The notes under the pieces were generated by a model, which was not told the origin of the DNA, did not search any database, and saw nothing but the letters and a program-made list of their open reading frames with translations. The position numbers and the translations under genes were made by a program. A stretch of 64,000 nt of DNA from an uncultured Gardnerella sp. (GTDB lineage: Bacteria > Actinomycetota > Actinomycetes > Actinomycetales > Bifidobacteriaceae). Positions within the stretch are counted from its first letter, which is position 1, and every line of letters starts with the position of its first letter. This document shows positions 25,494-33,936 of this stretch, one piece after another. The DNA is taken from the NCBI GenBank assembly GCA_947088155.1, contig CAMUFL010000003.1:94518-158517 (forward strand). Direction: 5' to 3'.

Positions 25494-27379
25494 CCCTCGG
25501 ACTTTTGTGCTGCACGAATCTTATCTTTAGTATCGCGATCGTTTGCGCTCTCGTCTGTAGCTAATGCAGCAACAAACGCTTCTTGAGGAACTTCAACATG
25601 GCCGAGCATCTTCATACGCTTCTTACCAGCCTTCTGCTTTTCGAGAAGCTTACGTTTACGCGTAATATCGCCGCCGTAGCATTTAGCGAGCACGTCTTTT
25701 CGAAGTGCGCTAATAGTTTCGCGAGCAATAATTCTAGAGCCGATTGCAGCTTGAATTGGGATCTCAAATTGCTGGCGAGGAATAAGTCCACGAAGCTTCT
25801 TAGTCATCATAACGCCGTAAGAATAAGCCTTATCGCGGTGCACAATTGCGCTAAAAGCGTCAACCTTATCTCCCTGAATAAGAATATCAACCTTCACAAG
25901 ATCCGCAGACTGCTCGCCGTCTTCATGGTAGTCGAGAGAAGCGTAGCCTTTTGTGCGACTTTTAAGCTGATCGAAGAAGTCAAAAACGATTTCTGCAAGA
26001 GGAATCCTGTAATGCATCTCCACGCGGTCGGCACTAATATATTCCATTGTGCCCATTTCTCCGCGATGTTCCTGACACAAATCCATTACAGCACCAATAA
26101 ATTCTTTCGGCGTAATAATATCGGCAGCAACCATTGGTTCAATAATGCGCTTAATCTTGCCTTCTGGAAACTCGCTAGGATTCGTTACATGATGCTCTTT
26201 ACCATCTTCGCTAGTAACGTCATAAGTTACGTTAGGAGCAGTGGAAATAAGATCCAAGCCAAACTCTCGGCTTAAACGCTCGGAAACAATCTCCATATGA
26301 AGAAGACCCAAGAATCCGCAACGAAAACCAAAGCCCAACGCAACCGAGGTTTCTGGCTCGTAAATAAGAGCAGCGTCGTTAAGTTTTAGCTTGTCGAGAG
26401 CATCTCGAAGATCCGGGAATTGCGCGTTATCAATTGGGAAAAGACCTGCGTAAACCATAGGTTTAGGATCGCGATAACCATCCAAAGGCTCAGATGCAGA
26501 ATTTATAGCGCTGGTAATGGTGTCGCCAACTTTAGATTGACTCACGTCTTTTGCACCTGTAATTACATAGCCTACTTCTCCGGCTCCAAGCGCCTTAGTT
26601 GGAGTCATATCTGGGCTAATAACGCCGATTTCAATAGGATCGTGCGTCATGCCGATTCCCATCATATGCAACTTTTCGCGCGACTTAAGTTCGCCATCAA
26701 CCATACGAATATAGGTGACGATTCCGCGATACGAATCGTAGACTGAATCAAAAATAAGCGCGCGAGCAGGAGAATCAGGATTTCCGGTTGGAGCCGGCAC
26801 TTCCAGCACAATTTGGTCAAGTAAGTCTTTAACACCTTCGCCGGTTTTACCAGAAACGCGCAACACGTCCTCCGGCTTGCAACCAATTAAACCAGCTATT
26901 TCTTCAGCATGCTTATCTGGTTCAGCGCTAGGCAAATCGATTTTGTTAAGAACAGGAATAATCGTTAAATTATGGTCGATTGCCATATAAAGATTAGAAA
27001 GCGTTTGCGCTTCAATGCCTTGGGTTGCATCTACCAACAGCACCGCACCTTCGCATGCTGCTAACGCGCGCGAAACTTCGTAAGTAAAATCGACGTGTCC
27101 AGGAGTATCAATCATTCCAAGCGAATACTCTTTGCCTTCAAAAGTCCAAGGAACGCGAACAGCCTGCGATTTAATAGTAATACCGCGCTCTTGCTCAATA
27201 TCCATGCGATCCAAGAAACGGTCTCGCATTTCACGCTCTGGCACGATTCCTGAAAGTTGTAAAATGCGATCTGCTACAGTGGACTTGCCGTGATCTATAT
27301 GCGCAATAATGCAGAAATTGCGTATCAACGATTGATCCGTAAATCCTGGCTGGTTATGCGGTGTAATCAAAGCAAGCAT
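25490..27379 (-). CDS. lepA: Elongation factor 4 (LepA)
   Basis: This translational GTPase acts in back-translocation or ribosome assembly and initiation. The 629 residues contain the P-loop AHIDHGKSTVADR, DTPGHVDF, NKIDLP, and the LepA-specific C-terminal domain (YGGDITRKRKLLEKQKAGKKRMK). AAGGAG abuts the ATG at 27379 with no spacer, so the true start may be the in-frame TTG three codons later (27370); the difference is small. It is the first gene of lepA-hemW. Confidence 0.96.
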   Translation of the reverse strand: MLALITPHNQPGFTDQSLIRNFCIIAHIDHGKSTVADRILQLSGIVPEREMRDRFLDRMDIEQERGITIKSQAVRVPWTFEGKEYSLGMIDTPGHVDFTYEVSRALAACEGAVLLVDATQGIEAQTLSNLYMAIDHNLTIIPVLNKIDLPSAEPDKHAEEIAGLIGCKPEDVLRVSGKTGEGVKDLLDQIVLEVPAPTGNPDSPARALIFDSVYDSYRGIVTYIRMVDGELKSREKLHMMGIGMTHDPIEIGVISPDMTPTKALGAGEVGYVITGAKDVSQSKVGDTITSAINSASEPLDGYRDPKPMVYAGLFPIDNAQFPDLRDALDKLKLNDAALIYEPETSVALGFGFRCGFLGLLHMEIVSERLSREFGLDLISTAPNVTYDVTSEDGKEHHVTNPSEFPEGKIKRIIEPMVAADIITPKEFIGAVMDLCQEHRGEMGTMEYISADRVEMHYRIPLAEIVFDFFDQLKSRTKGYASLDYHEDGEQSADLVKVDILIQGDKVDAFSAIVHRDKAYSYGVMMTKKLRGLIPRQQFEIPIQAAIGSRIIARETISALRKDVLAKCYGGDITRKRKLLEKQKAGKKRMKMLGHVEVPQEAFVAALATDESANDRDTKDKIRAAQKSEG

Positions 27380-27641
27380 CTCCTTATTAAATACGCGGAT
27401 AGTATTAAATTGCGTAAGCTACGCAAGTAATTAATCTTACCAACTCTACTACCCTATTTTATAATATAAATCAATATTTTTAGCACTTATTGAGTTTTGA
27501 CAATACAAAATAACGCTACGCAAAAAACTAATAGCTTATTTGACTTAATATTCGTCGTTATCAGTTAAGTAAGTATTCACGTGGTAGAGATTTGAGATTT
27601 TTCGCACTGAGCGCGGACGCTCGCGCGGGTAACGCGCTTGC

Positions 27642-27747
27642 TACGAAACTCGCGTTGGAAGTCCACTGGACTTCCAACTTAAGCGAGTTTCCGCTCCGAG
27701 TTGCCTTCGCGCGCTACGCTTTAAGCGCTCAGGCAGGTCGTCGCGCA
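27642..27747. repeat. 106-bp structured intergenic repeat, copy 2
   Basis: This copy aligns to 23471-23576. Its first hairpin is better than in copy 1: GAAACTCGC pairs perfectly with GCGAGTTTC around the same 25-base palindrome (27654-27678). In the second hairpin the TGCTT/AAGCA stem of copy 1 is TGCCT/AGGCA, a compensatory T-A to C-G change, while the distal stem is partly lost. Confidence 0.85.
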
Positions 27748-27830
27748 GAGCCGCAGGCTGCTGATTCGCCAAGCGAAGAAGAAAAATCGAAAAATCTCTG
27801 CGATAAGGCACGGTTATTAAAGATTAAACA

Positions 27831-27978
27831 CGCAGAGTTTGGGGGATTTCTCTACGAGCACTAAAAGAGGACTGAGAAGCTACATTCTTTAAAGATAGGC
27901 GAACACACTAAACTCTTTTAGCAGCCAGAGCGCACGAAGGACGGGACGTGCGAGGAGAGAAATCCCCCAAAACTCGCG
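27831..27978. other. Long imperfect hairpin, candidate structured RNA upstream of rpsT
   Basis: GAGTTT-GGGGGATTTCTC (27835-27852) pairs with GAGAAATCCCCC-A-AAACTC (27957-27975), with one bulged base and a further CGC/GCG step. Inside, GCAC/GTGC and CTAAAAGAG/CTCTTTTAG (27861-27869 with 27913-27921) form additional stems. The 5' strand CGCAGAG (27831-27837) can alternatively pair with CTCTGCG (27796-27802). The strand of transcription is unknown. Confidence 0.5.
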
Positions 27979-28093
27979 CCACATTGAGGAGGAAATCCCA
28001 AAACGAACAATAGAAACGAATAACGTTATCTAATAAGCATGATACACTTACTATTTGTATGTCCTTATATAGCAAACGTCGTTTGGAGTAACA

Positions 28094-28354
28094 GTGGCAA
28101 ACATTAAGTCGCAGAAAAAGCGTGTTCTCACTAACGAGAAAGCACATAAGCGTAACGTAGCAGTAAAGTCTGCTTTGAAGACCGCTATTCGTGCTACTCG
28201 TGAAGCCATCACCGCTGGTGATAAGGCTGCAGCGCAGGCCGCTTTCGCAGTAGCCGCTAAGAAGCTTGACAAGGCTGCAGGTCGTGGCGTGATTCATAAG
28301 AATCAGGCTGCAAACCGCAAGTCTGGTCTTGCTGTAGCGATTAACGCTCTGTGA
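28094..28354 (+). CDS. rpsT: 30S ribosomal protein S20
   Basis: S20 binds 16S rRNA early in 30S assembly. The 86-residue Lys/Arg/Ala-rich helical protein has the family motifs NIKSQKKRVLTNEKAHKRN and a C-terminal KGVIHKNxAARxKS-like segment (GVIHKNQAANRKSGL). It starts with GTG, preceded by TTTGGAG. It lies divergently from lepA and is monocistronic, ending at the terminator at 28394. Confidence 0.97.
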   Translation: MANIKSQKKRVLTNEKAHKRNVAVKSALKTAIRATREAITAGDKAAAQAAFAVAAKKLDKAAGRGVIHKNQAANRKSGLAVAINAL

Positions 28355-28393
28355 AGTTTGTGCAGATAACTGCATAACACAGCATGTAAGGAA

Positions 28394-28430
28394 AATCCCC
28401 AGTACCAATCGGTGCTGGGGATTATTTTTA
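28394..28430 (+). terminator. Rho-independent terminator after rpsT
   Basis: AATCCCCAGTACC pairs with GGTGCTGGGGATT (one G-T pair) across a four-base loop, followed by ATTTTTA. It lies 40 bp after the rpsT stop. Confidence 0.9.
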
Positions 28431-28445
28431 TCATCGTATGCAATA

Positions 28446-29159
28446 TTAGCGGTGACGACGATTATTAATACGACGAATACGAGGACGTCTAACCTTAATA
28501 GGTTCCGTGCGGTTCATTGCTCCAAATAAAGTTAAATCTAGTTTCACAGACAACAAGCGCATTGCAACAACAAGAACAACAATAAGAACATCAAGCAATA
28601 TTTCAACAGTTAAACCAAAGTAACCTGCATGCTTTGCTTTTACAACAAAAACAGTTAATACACATCCAAGAGCAGCAGGTAAAGCGTACCAATGCTTATC
28701 TCGCACAATAACAGGAACTTGGTTCAAAATCATGTCGCGAATCAAACCGCCACCCAAAGCAGTTGCCATTCCTAAAAATACTGAAGCCATACCAGACATG
28801 TGAAAATCCAAACCTTTTGCTGTGCCATTCACAGCAAACAGACCCAACGCCAAGGCATCAAGCGTAAGCATAAGCCAACGCCATTTATCAATCTCAGGGT
28901 GAGCAACAGCCACAATAACACCAGAAAGCAGACCTGTAATAACAAAACCACGATCAGCAATACCAACAGGCGGCAATGCTCCAAGCAACACATCACGAAC
29001 AATACCGCCACCCAATGCAGTTATCCAAGACGTAGTAATAATCGCAAAAACATCATAATTCTTACGAATAGCCCACATGCCGCCAACCATGCCACAACAT
29101 CCCATAGCAACATACTCAACTATAAGAAAAAAGACGTTATCCCCTAACGCACCTTCCAA
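28446..29159 (-). CDS. TRIC/UPF0126 family membrane protein
   Basis: This protein of about 238 residues has seven hydrophobic segments arranged as two three-helix repeats, each with a GGGIVRD or GGGLIRDM motif (ALGGGIVRDVLLG and ALGGGLIRDMIL). These are typical of prokaryotic trimeric intracellular cation channel (YicG-like) proteins, which conduct K+ or Na+. A TTG at 29159 with AAGGGA six bases upstream gives the usual length; the longer frame to 29210 has no support and enters the ilvE terminator. It has a basic Arg-rich tail. Confidence 0.87.
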   Translation of the reverse strand: MEGALGDNVFFLIVEYVAMGCCGMVGGMWAIRKNYDVFAIITTSWITALGGGIVRDVLLGALPPVGIADRGFVITGLLSGVIVAVAHPEIDKWRWLMLTLDALALGLFAVNGTAKGLDFHMSGMASVFLGMATALGGGLIRDMILNQVPVIVRDKHWYALPAALGCVLTVFVVKAKHAGYFGLTVEILLDVLIVVLVVAMRLLSVKLDLTLFGAMNRTEPIKVRRPRIRRINNRRHR

Positions 29160-29211
29160 AGCATTTCCCTTCAAATAAATTCGCCAAAACACTACGTGTA
29201 TAACAAACAAA

Positions 29212-29254
29212 CGCGTTGTACTCTATACGATATCTAAATATAGAGTACAACGCG
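29212..29254 (-). terminator. Rho-independent terminator after ilvE
   Basis: A 16-bp perfect stem (CGCGTTGTACTCTATA with its complement at 29239-29254) has an 11-base loop and is followed on the minus strand by TTTGTTTGTT. It lies 46 bp beyond the ilvE stop. Confidence 0.85.
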
Positions 29255-29299
29255 CCATAAGCAACATTAGATGAGATAATATTAACTAACTTATATAAA

Positions 29300-30469
29300 T
29301 TAGTCGCAAACTTTCCACATCCAGTTATGCTTATCTTCGACATCACCGAGCTGAATGCCAAGTAACTCATCGCGCAAAGCCTGAGTTAACTCACCAACGC
29401 CACCATCGGCAACCTTAAGATCGAATTCATCGGACTTAAAACGACCAATTGGCGTAATGATTGCAGCAGTACCGCAAGCAAAGACTTCAGTAACCTCGCC
29501 AGAACGAATATCGTCAAGCAACCCTTGAAGAGGAATCATGGTTTCAACAACCTTATGTCCTGCTTCCTCAGCAAGCTGAATCAAAGAACGACGCGTAACG
29601 CCAGGAAGAATGCTGCCAGTAAGAGATGGAGTTTCCAAATGGCCATCCTTGTGGAGTGCGAACATATTCATGCCACCAAGCTCTTCCAAATATGTCTTAG
29701 TTGCAGCATCAACGAAGCACACTTGCTCACAACCATGCTCAATACCCTTGTATTCACCAAGCAAGGAAGCTGCATAATTTCCACCACACTTAGCAAAACC
29801 AGTACCACCAGGACCAGTGCGGAACCACTGATCTTCAACCCAAATGCTAACAGGCTTCAAACCACCCTTGAAGTATGGGCCGGATGGAGAAGCAATAACA
29901 CAGTATTCAACTTCGTGAGCTTCGCGCACACCGAGGAACGGCTCGGAAGCAAACATGAATGGACGCATGTAAAGCGTATACTCTCGACGGCTCGGAACCC
30001 ATTGCTTGTCTCGCTTTACCAAGGCTGCAACCGATCCAATAAAATCATCAATAGAGAGTTCCGGCAAATACAAACGCTTAGCAGAATTTTGGAAACGAGC
30101 AGCATTAATATCTGGGCGGAAAAGCCAAATAGAGCCGTCGGCGCGCTTATAAGCCTTCAAACCTTCAAAGCACTCCTGAGCATAGTGCAACACAGATGCA
30201 CCTGGATCCATTTTCAATGGACCATAAGGCTCTACACGACGATCAGACCATCCTTCACCTTTAGTCCAAGACATATGAACCATATTGTCGGAGAAAATCT
30301 GACCGAAAGCAGGCTTATCAATAAGTTCGTTGCGTTTTGCATCCGAAACTGGATTATCATTCGGCAGAACTTCAAAGTTGCCAGCCAATTTGTTCAACAG
30401 AGCTGTATCGCTATGATCATAAGACTCATAAGCGTCAGAAAACTCTGGAGCTACTTCTAAATCAGCCAT
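29300..30469 (-). CDS. ilvE: Branched-chain amino acid aminotransferase
   Basis: IlvE transfers the amino group in the last step of Leu, Ile and Val synthesis and the first step of their catabolism, using PLP. The catalytic Lys is in GTGFAKCGGNYAASL; other class IV motifs are YMRPFMFASEPFLGV and the phosphate-cup region FACGTAAIITPIG. The 389-residue length fits the actinobacterial IlvE type (longer than E. coli). ATG has AAAGAGA upstream. It is monocistronic with its own terminator. Confidence 0.96.
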   Translation of the reverse strand: MADLEVAPEFSDAYESYDHSDTALLNKLAGNFEVLPNDNPVSDAKRNELIDKPAFGQIFSDNMVHMSWTKGEGWSDRRVEPYGPLKMDPGASVLHYAQECFEGLKAYKRADGSIWLFRPDINAARFQNSAKRLYLPELSIDDFIGSVAALVKRDKQWVPSRREYTLYMRPFMFASEPFLGVREAHEVEYCVIASPSGPYFKGGLKPVSIWVEDQWFRTGPGGTGFAKCGGNYAASLLGEYKGIEHGCEQVCFVDAATKTYLEELGGMNMFALHKDGHLETPSLTGSILPGVTRRSLIQLAEEAGHKVVETMIPLQGLLDDIRSGEVTEVFACGTAAIITPIGRFKSDEFDLKVADGGVGELTQALRDELLGIQLGDVEDKHNWMWKVCD

Positions 30470-30644
30470 TATGTCTCTTTTCTATGTGGATTATTTCTAC
30501 TTGCCTTTTACCGCAATTAACGTATAGATTAATACGATTCTTGTTTTTCGCAAAACTTACACGCCAAAATATCTTAAGAAATATTTCAAAAAATATGCTT
30601 TAAAATAAAAATTATTTAGCAAATTTGTTGATTTTATATGAAAA

Positions 30645-30674
30645 AAGCCGCATAAGAACTGACTTATGCGGCTT
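30645..30674 (-). terminator. Rho-independent terminator after rplY
   Basis: AAGCCGCATAAG pairs perfectly with CTTATGCGGCTT (12 bp, six-base loop) and is followed on the minus strand by TTTTTT-C. It lies 75 bp beyond the rplY stop. Confidence 0.88.
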
Positions 30675-30748
30675 AAAATTTTAAACTATTTTATAAGTTA
30701 TGAATTATAAGTTAATTAGTAATCAAATACATTAACTTATTTTATAAC

Positions 30749-31375
30749 TTACTTTTCTTCTGCAGCTGGAGCGGCAGCAGGAGCAGCATCAGCAGCAGCA
30801 TCAGCAGCTGGAGCAGCAGCTTCGGCTGTAGCAGCATCTTCAGGAACAGTGACGCTCACCACGGATTCTTCGCCATCCATATCGAGCTCAACACCCTGAG
30901 GAAGCTTGACATCCTTAGCAAACACCTTGGTACCGTCGGTCAAACCATCAACGTTAACAACCAAACGCTCTGGCAAGTTAGCAACGTCTGCGCGAACCTT
31001 GAGCTCCTGGACATCCACGAATGCAACTGCAGCACCCTTTGGAGTGCCTTCAACGAAGACTGGAACTTCAACGTCAATCTTTTCGCCAGCCTTAACTTCG
31101 TAGAAGTCAATGTGTTCTACAATGCGCTTAACAGGGTTACGCTGAACATCCTTAACAACTGCAATGCGAGATTCCTCGCCAAACTTAATAGTGAACAAAG
31201 CATTAGCGTGACGCAAAGCCAAAGTGGTCTCGCGCATTGGAAGAGTAACATGCACTGGTTCAGCACCGCCAGCATAAAGGCTTGCTGGAATCAGCTTAGC
31301 TACGCGCAAACGACGAGCAACACCCTTACCAAACTCAGTGCGCAATTCGCCTTCAAGAGTAATTTTTGTAGCCAT
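30749..31375 (-). CDS. rplY: 50S ribosomal protein L25/general stress protein Ctc
   Basis: L25 binds 5S rRNA. The N-terminal L25 domain (TEFGKGVARRLRVAKLIPASLYAGG) and the C-terminal TL5/CTC beta domain (KVRADVANLPERLVVNVDGL) are both present, followed by a low-complexity Ala/Pro tail of about 25 residues. AAGGAG lies six bases before the ATG. It is monocistronic and divergent from the acyl-CoA ligase gene. Confidence 0.96.
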   Translation of the reverse strand: MATKITLEGELRTEFGKGVARRLRVAKLIPASLYAGGAEPVHVTLPMRETTLALRHANALFTIKFGEESRIAVVKDVQRNPVKRIVEHIDFYEVKAGEKIDVEVPVFVEGTPKGAAVAFVDVQELKVRADVANLPERLVVNVDGLTDGTKVFAKDVKLPQGVELDMDGEESVVSVTVPEDAATAEAAAPAADAAADAAPAAAPAAEEK

Positions 31376-31712
31376 ATCGGTCTCCTTATGGTCTGGATAG
31401 TTTAGTTTGTTAATCCAGCTTCAGGCGCACCGACGCGCCGAAAACCATAAGAGGCTATCAGCCCAGTCGATAACGGAACTCTGCCAACAAACTAATCACA
31501 AGCTAGTGGCATATTCCCTCGCCAAAGCAACTTTGCTATTCTAACGACAGGCTACGACTTATAGCAAATACAAAATTATTACTAATCAAATCGAATATAA
31601 CTGCTACTTGAGCATACAAACGATTATTATAGTTAATAGTATGTAAGTGCATAGCATGATACTATGATGTGCGCTTAATCCGCAAGCCGTTTGGCATAAT
31701 GAAGGAGCAAAT
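31376..31712. other. 337-bp divergent promoter region between rplY and the acyl-CoA ligase
   Basis: This holds both promoters. A small stem GGCGC/GCGCC is present near 31421-31436 within the rplY leader, and CATAG/CTATG half-sites occur near 31648-31665. No gene, RNA family or clear operator was recognised. Confidence 0.4.
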
Positions 31713-33761
31713 GTGTCCGTTTTTAATGCACTCCAACAGCAAGCGTTTAATCTTGCCCGTAAAGCATTGCGTATTGGCAGTAACTTCGCGCACCCAGTCA
31801 GCGATGACCGTGCAGGCGGACCAGACTACCTTAATACGGATCAAGAAAACACAAATACTTTACTTTCACAAAAACAACGCCTTCCACACGTAGAAGAGTG
31901 GGGTGCGCAAATGCCAACAACGACGTTTATCGATCCGGAAACAGGCTTGCTGACCACAAAAACCGAAAGCGCAGCACCTCTTGACGATGGCACAAGCATT
32001 TATGACTTATACGCAGATCGCGCAGCACGTATGGGCGACGATCCTCTTTACACTTATAAAGAAAACGATAAGTGGGTCACAAAAACAGCTAATCAGTTCC
32101 TTCAAGAAGTACGCGATGCCGCAAAAGGTTTGATGCACTACGGATTGCGCAAAGGCGACGCTGTTGCTTTTATGTGCAAAACATCATACGAGTGGGATGT
32201 AACAGACGCAGCAGTTATGGCTTGCGGCGGTGTTCTTGCAACTATTTATGACACGGATTCAGCTGAGCAAATTCGCAATATTGTGAATAATTCCGACTCG
32301 CGTTTCCTTATTGTTGAAACAACTGACATGCGAGATAAAGCTGATGGAGCTATTGAAGAATGCCCAAGTTTGGAACGTATTATTTGCATTGAAACAGGCG
32401 GTTTAGCAGAACTTCAAGCTTTCGGATACGCTGTTAGCGATGAGGAACTAGATGCTCGCATTGATTCTGTAAAGAAAACAGACTTGTGCTCTATTGTTTA
32501 CACTTCTGGCTCCACAGCTGCACCTAAAGGTGTGGAAATGACTCACGAACACTATTGCACTACAGCGTTGAATTTGCCTGTTTACTTGCCGAATTTGCTT
32601 AGCGAAAAAGACGGCTCTGTGCTTCTGTTCCTTCCTCAAGCACACTCTTTTGCAAGAGCAATTAACTATATTGTTGTTGCAAGTACGTTGCGCATTTATA
32701 TTGCTCAAGGTATTCCTACTTTGATTTCCGATTTGCAAGTTGCAAAACCTACGGTTATGATTGTTGTCCCTCGAGTTCTTGAGAAGGTTTATAACGCAGC
32801 TTCGCAGAAGGCTGGTCACGGTGCTAAAGGCTTGGCTTTCCAGGGTGCTGTTGTGACAGCACAGCAGTATATGAAGGAAGTTCAGGAATTTGGTGACGCT
32901 AAGGCTCTTACTAAAGCTCGCCGCACTGCTTACGATCCGCTTGTTTATCGTCCACTTCGCCAAGCTCTTGGCGGTCGCGCACGCTGGATTGTTGCAGGTG
33001 GAGCTCCTCTAGATCCTGAATTGCTTTCATTCTTCCGCGGAGCAGGAGTTCCTGTCTACGAAGGTTATGGTCTTACAGAAACTACTGCACCATGCGCGTT
33101 TACTCCTATTGGAGTTCCATTCCGAGAAGGTTCTGTTGGCATTGCATTCCCAGCTTTTACTTTGCGAATCGCATCCGACGGCGAAGTTCAAATTAAAGGC
33201 ACTTGCGTATTCCATAAGTATCACAAAAACGATGAAGCAACAGAAACTTCATTTACTAAAGACGGATGGTACGCAACAGGCGATTTGGGACGAATTGACG
33301 ACGATGGCATGCTTTATATTACCGGACGTAAGAAGGATTTGATTATTACTGCTGGCGGTAAGAATGTTGCTCCTGGACCTATTGAAGAGATGATTAAGAG
33401 ATGCGAACTTGTGTCTCAGGCTCTCGTTCTTGGAGATAAGCGTCCGTTTATTTCTGCACTTGTTACTTTAGACGAAGAAACTTTACGAAATTGGCTTAAA
33501 CTCAAGGGTCTTGACGCTACTATGAGCATGGAAGAGGCTGCTAATAATGCTGTCGTTCGTGCTGAAGTGCAAAAATTTATAGATCTTGCCAATGAAGGCG
33601 TGTCACGCGCAGAATCTGTGCGAAAGTTCATTATTTTGCCAGAAGAGTTTACGCAAGAAAACGGCTTAATGACTGCGTCTATGAAGATTATTCGTCCACG
33701 AGTTATTAAGCGCTACACTACTTTACTTAATACACAAATGTATACGACGCGCAAAAAGTAG
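31713..33761 (+). CDS. Long-chain fatty acid--CoA ligase (AMP-forming)
   Basis: This 682-residue adenylate-forming enzyme activates fatty acids to acyl-CoA (FadD15-like). The P-loop is VYTSGSTAAPKGVEMTHEH, the core A5 motif GYGLTETTAPC, A7 YATGDLGRIDDDG and the hinge/A8 GRKKDLIITAGGKN; the C-terminal catalytic Lys region follows. The GTG at 31713 has GAAGGAG at six bases; an ATG two bases earlier is in another frame. It could supply acyl-CoA for membrane lipid synthesis from exogenous fatty acids; chain length specificity is not predictable. Confidence 0.94.
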   Translation: MSVFNALQQQAFNLARKALRIGSNFAHPVSDDRAGGPDYLNTDQENTNTLLSQKQRLPHVEEWGAQMPTTTFIDPETGLLTTKTESAAPLDDGTSIYDLYADRAARMGDDPLYTYKENDKWVTKTANQFLQEVRDAAKGLMHYGLRKGDAVAFMCKTSYEWDVTDAAVMACGGVLATIYDTDSAEQIRNIVNNSDSRFLIVETTDMRDKADGAIEECPSLERIICIETGGLAELQAFGYAVSDEELDARIDSVKKTDLCSIVYTSGSTAAPKGVEMTHEHYCTTALNLPVYLPNLLSEKDGSVLLFLPQAHSFARAINYIVVASTLRIYIAQGIPTLISDLQVAKPTVMIVVPRVLEKVYNAASQKAGHGAKGLAFQGAVVTAQQYMKEVQEFGDAKALTKARRTAYDPLVYRPLRQALGGRARWIVAGGAPLDPELLSFFRGAGVPVYEGYGLTETTAPCAFTPIGVPFREGSVGIAFPAFTLRIASDGEVQIKGTCVFHKYHKNDEATETSFTKDGWYATGDLGRIDDDGMLYITGRKKDLIITAGGKNVAPGPIEEMIKRCELVSQALVLGDKRPFISALVTLDEETLRNWLKLKGLDATMSMEEAANNAVVRAEVQKFIDLANEGVSRAESVRKFIILPEEFTQENGLMTASMKIIRPRVIKRYTTLLNTQMYTTRKK

Positions 33762-33792
33762 TTTGTTTAAATTAACTCAGCTGAACGCACAC

Positions 33793-33849
33793 AATTTACC
33801 CCGTATTTGGAAAGTTAATATATTTAACTCTACAAATGCGGGGTAAATT
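33793..33849 (+). terminator. Probable terminator after the acyl-CoA ligase gene
   Basis: AATTTACCCCG-T-ATTTG pairs with CAAAT-G-CGGGGTAAATT. The 23-base loop contains GTTAATATATTTAAC, itself nearly palindromic. There is no strong T run, so termination is plausible rather than certain. Confidence 0.55.
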
Positions 33850-33936
33850 GCATAAAAAATACACATTTAAAATGTTTCACATACTTATTAAAATTATGCG
33901 TGCAAGGGAATTTTTCCTACAAGAAAGAGAACAATT

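Larger units (their letters stand above)
27380..28093. other. 714-bp intergenic region with nested inverted repeats
   Basis: No credible gene is present although a 90-codon plus-strand frame passes through the repeat. From left to right it holds a 5' AT-rich segment with the lepA promoter, an 11-bp inverted repeat GAGATTTTTCG/CGAAAAATCTC (27594-27604 and 27788-27798) bracketing repeat copy 2, then a large imperfect hairpin at 27831-27978, and finally the rpsT promoter region. Confidence 0.65.

Noticed and set aside
27594..27798. Insertion sequence with terminal inverted repeats
   Set aside because: The 11-bp inverted repeat has no transposase between it and no clear target duplication; kept only as a possible miniature element.
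29525..30460. 311-codon plus-strand frame opposite ilvE
   Set aside because: Antisense shadow of ilvE with no known domain.
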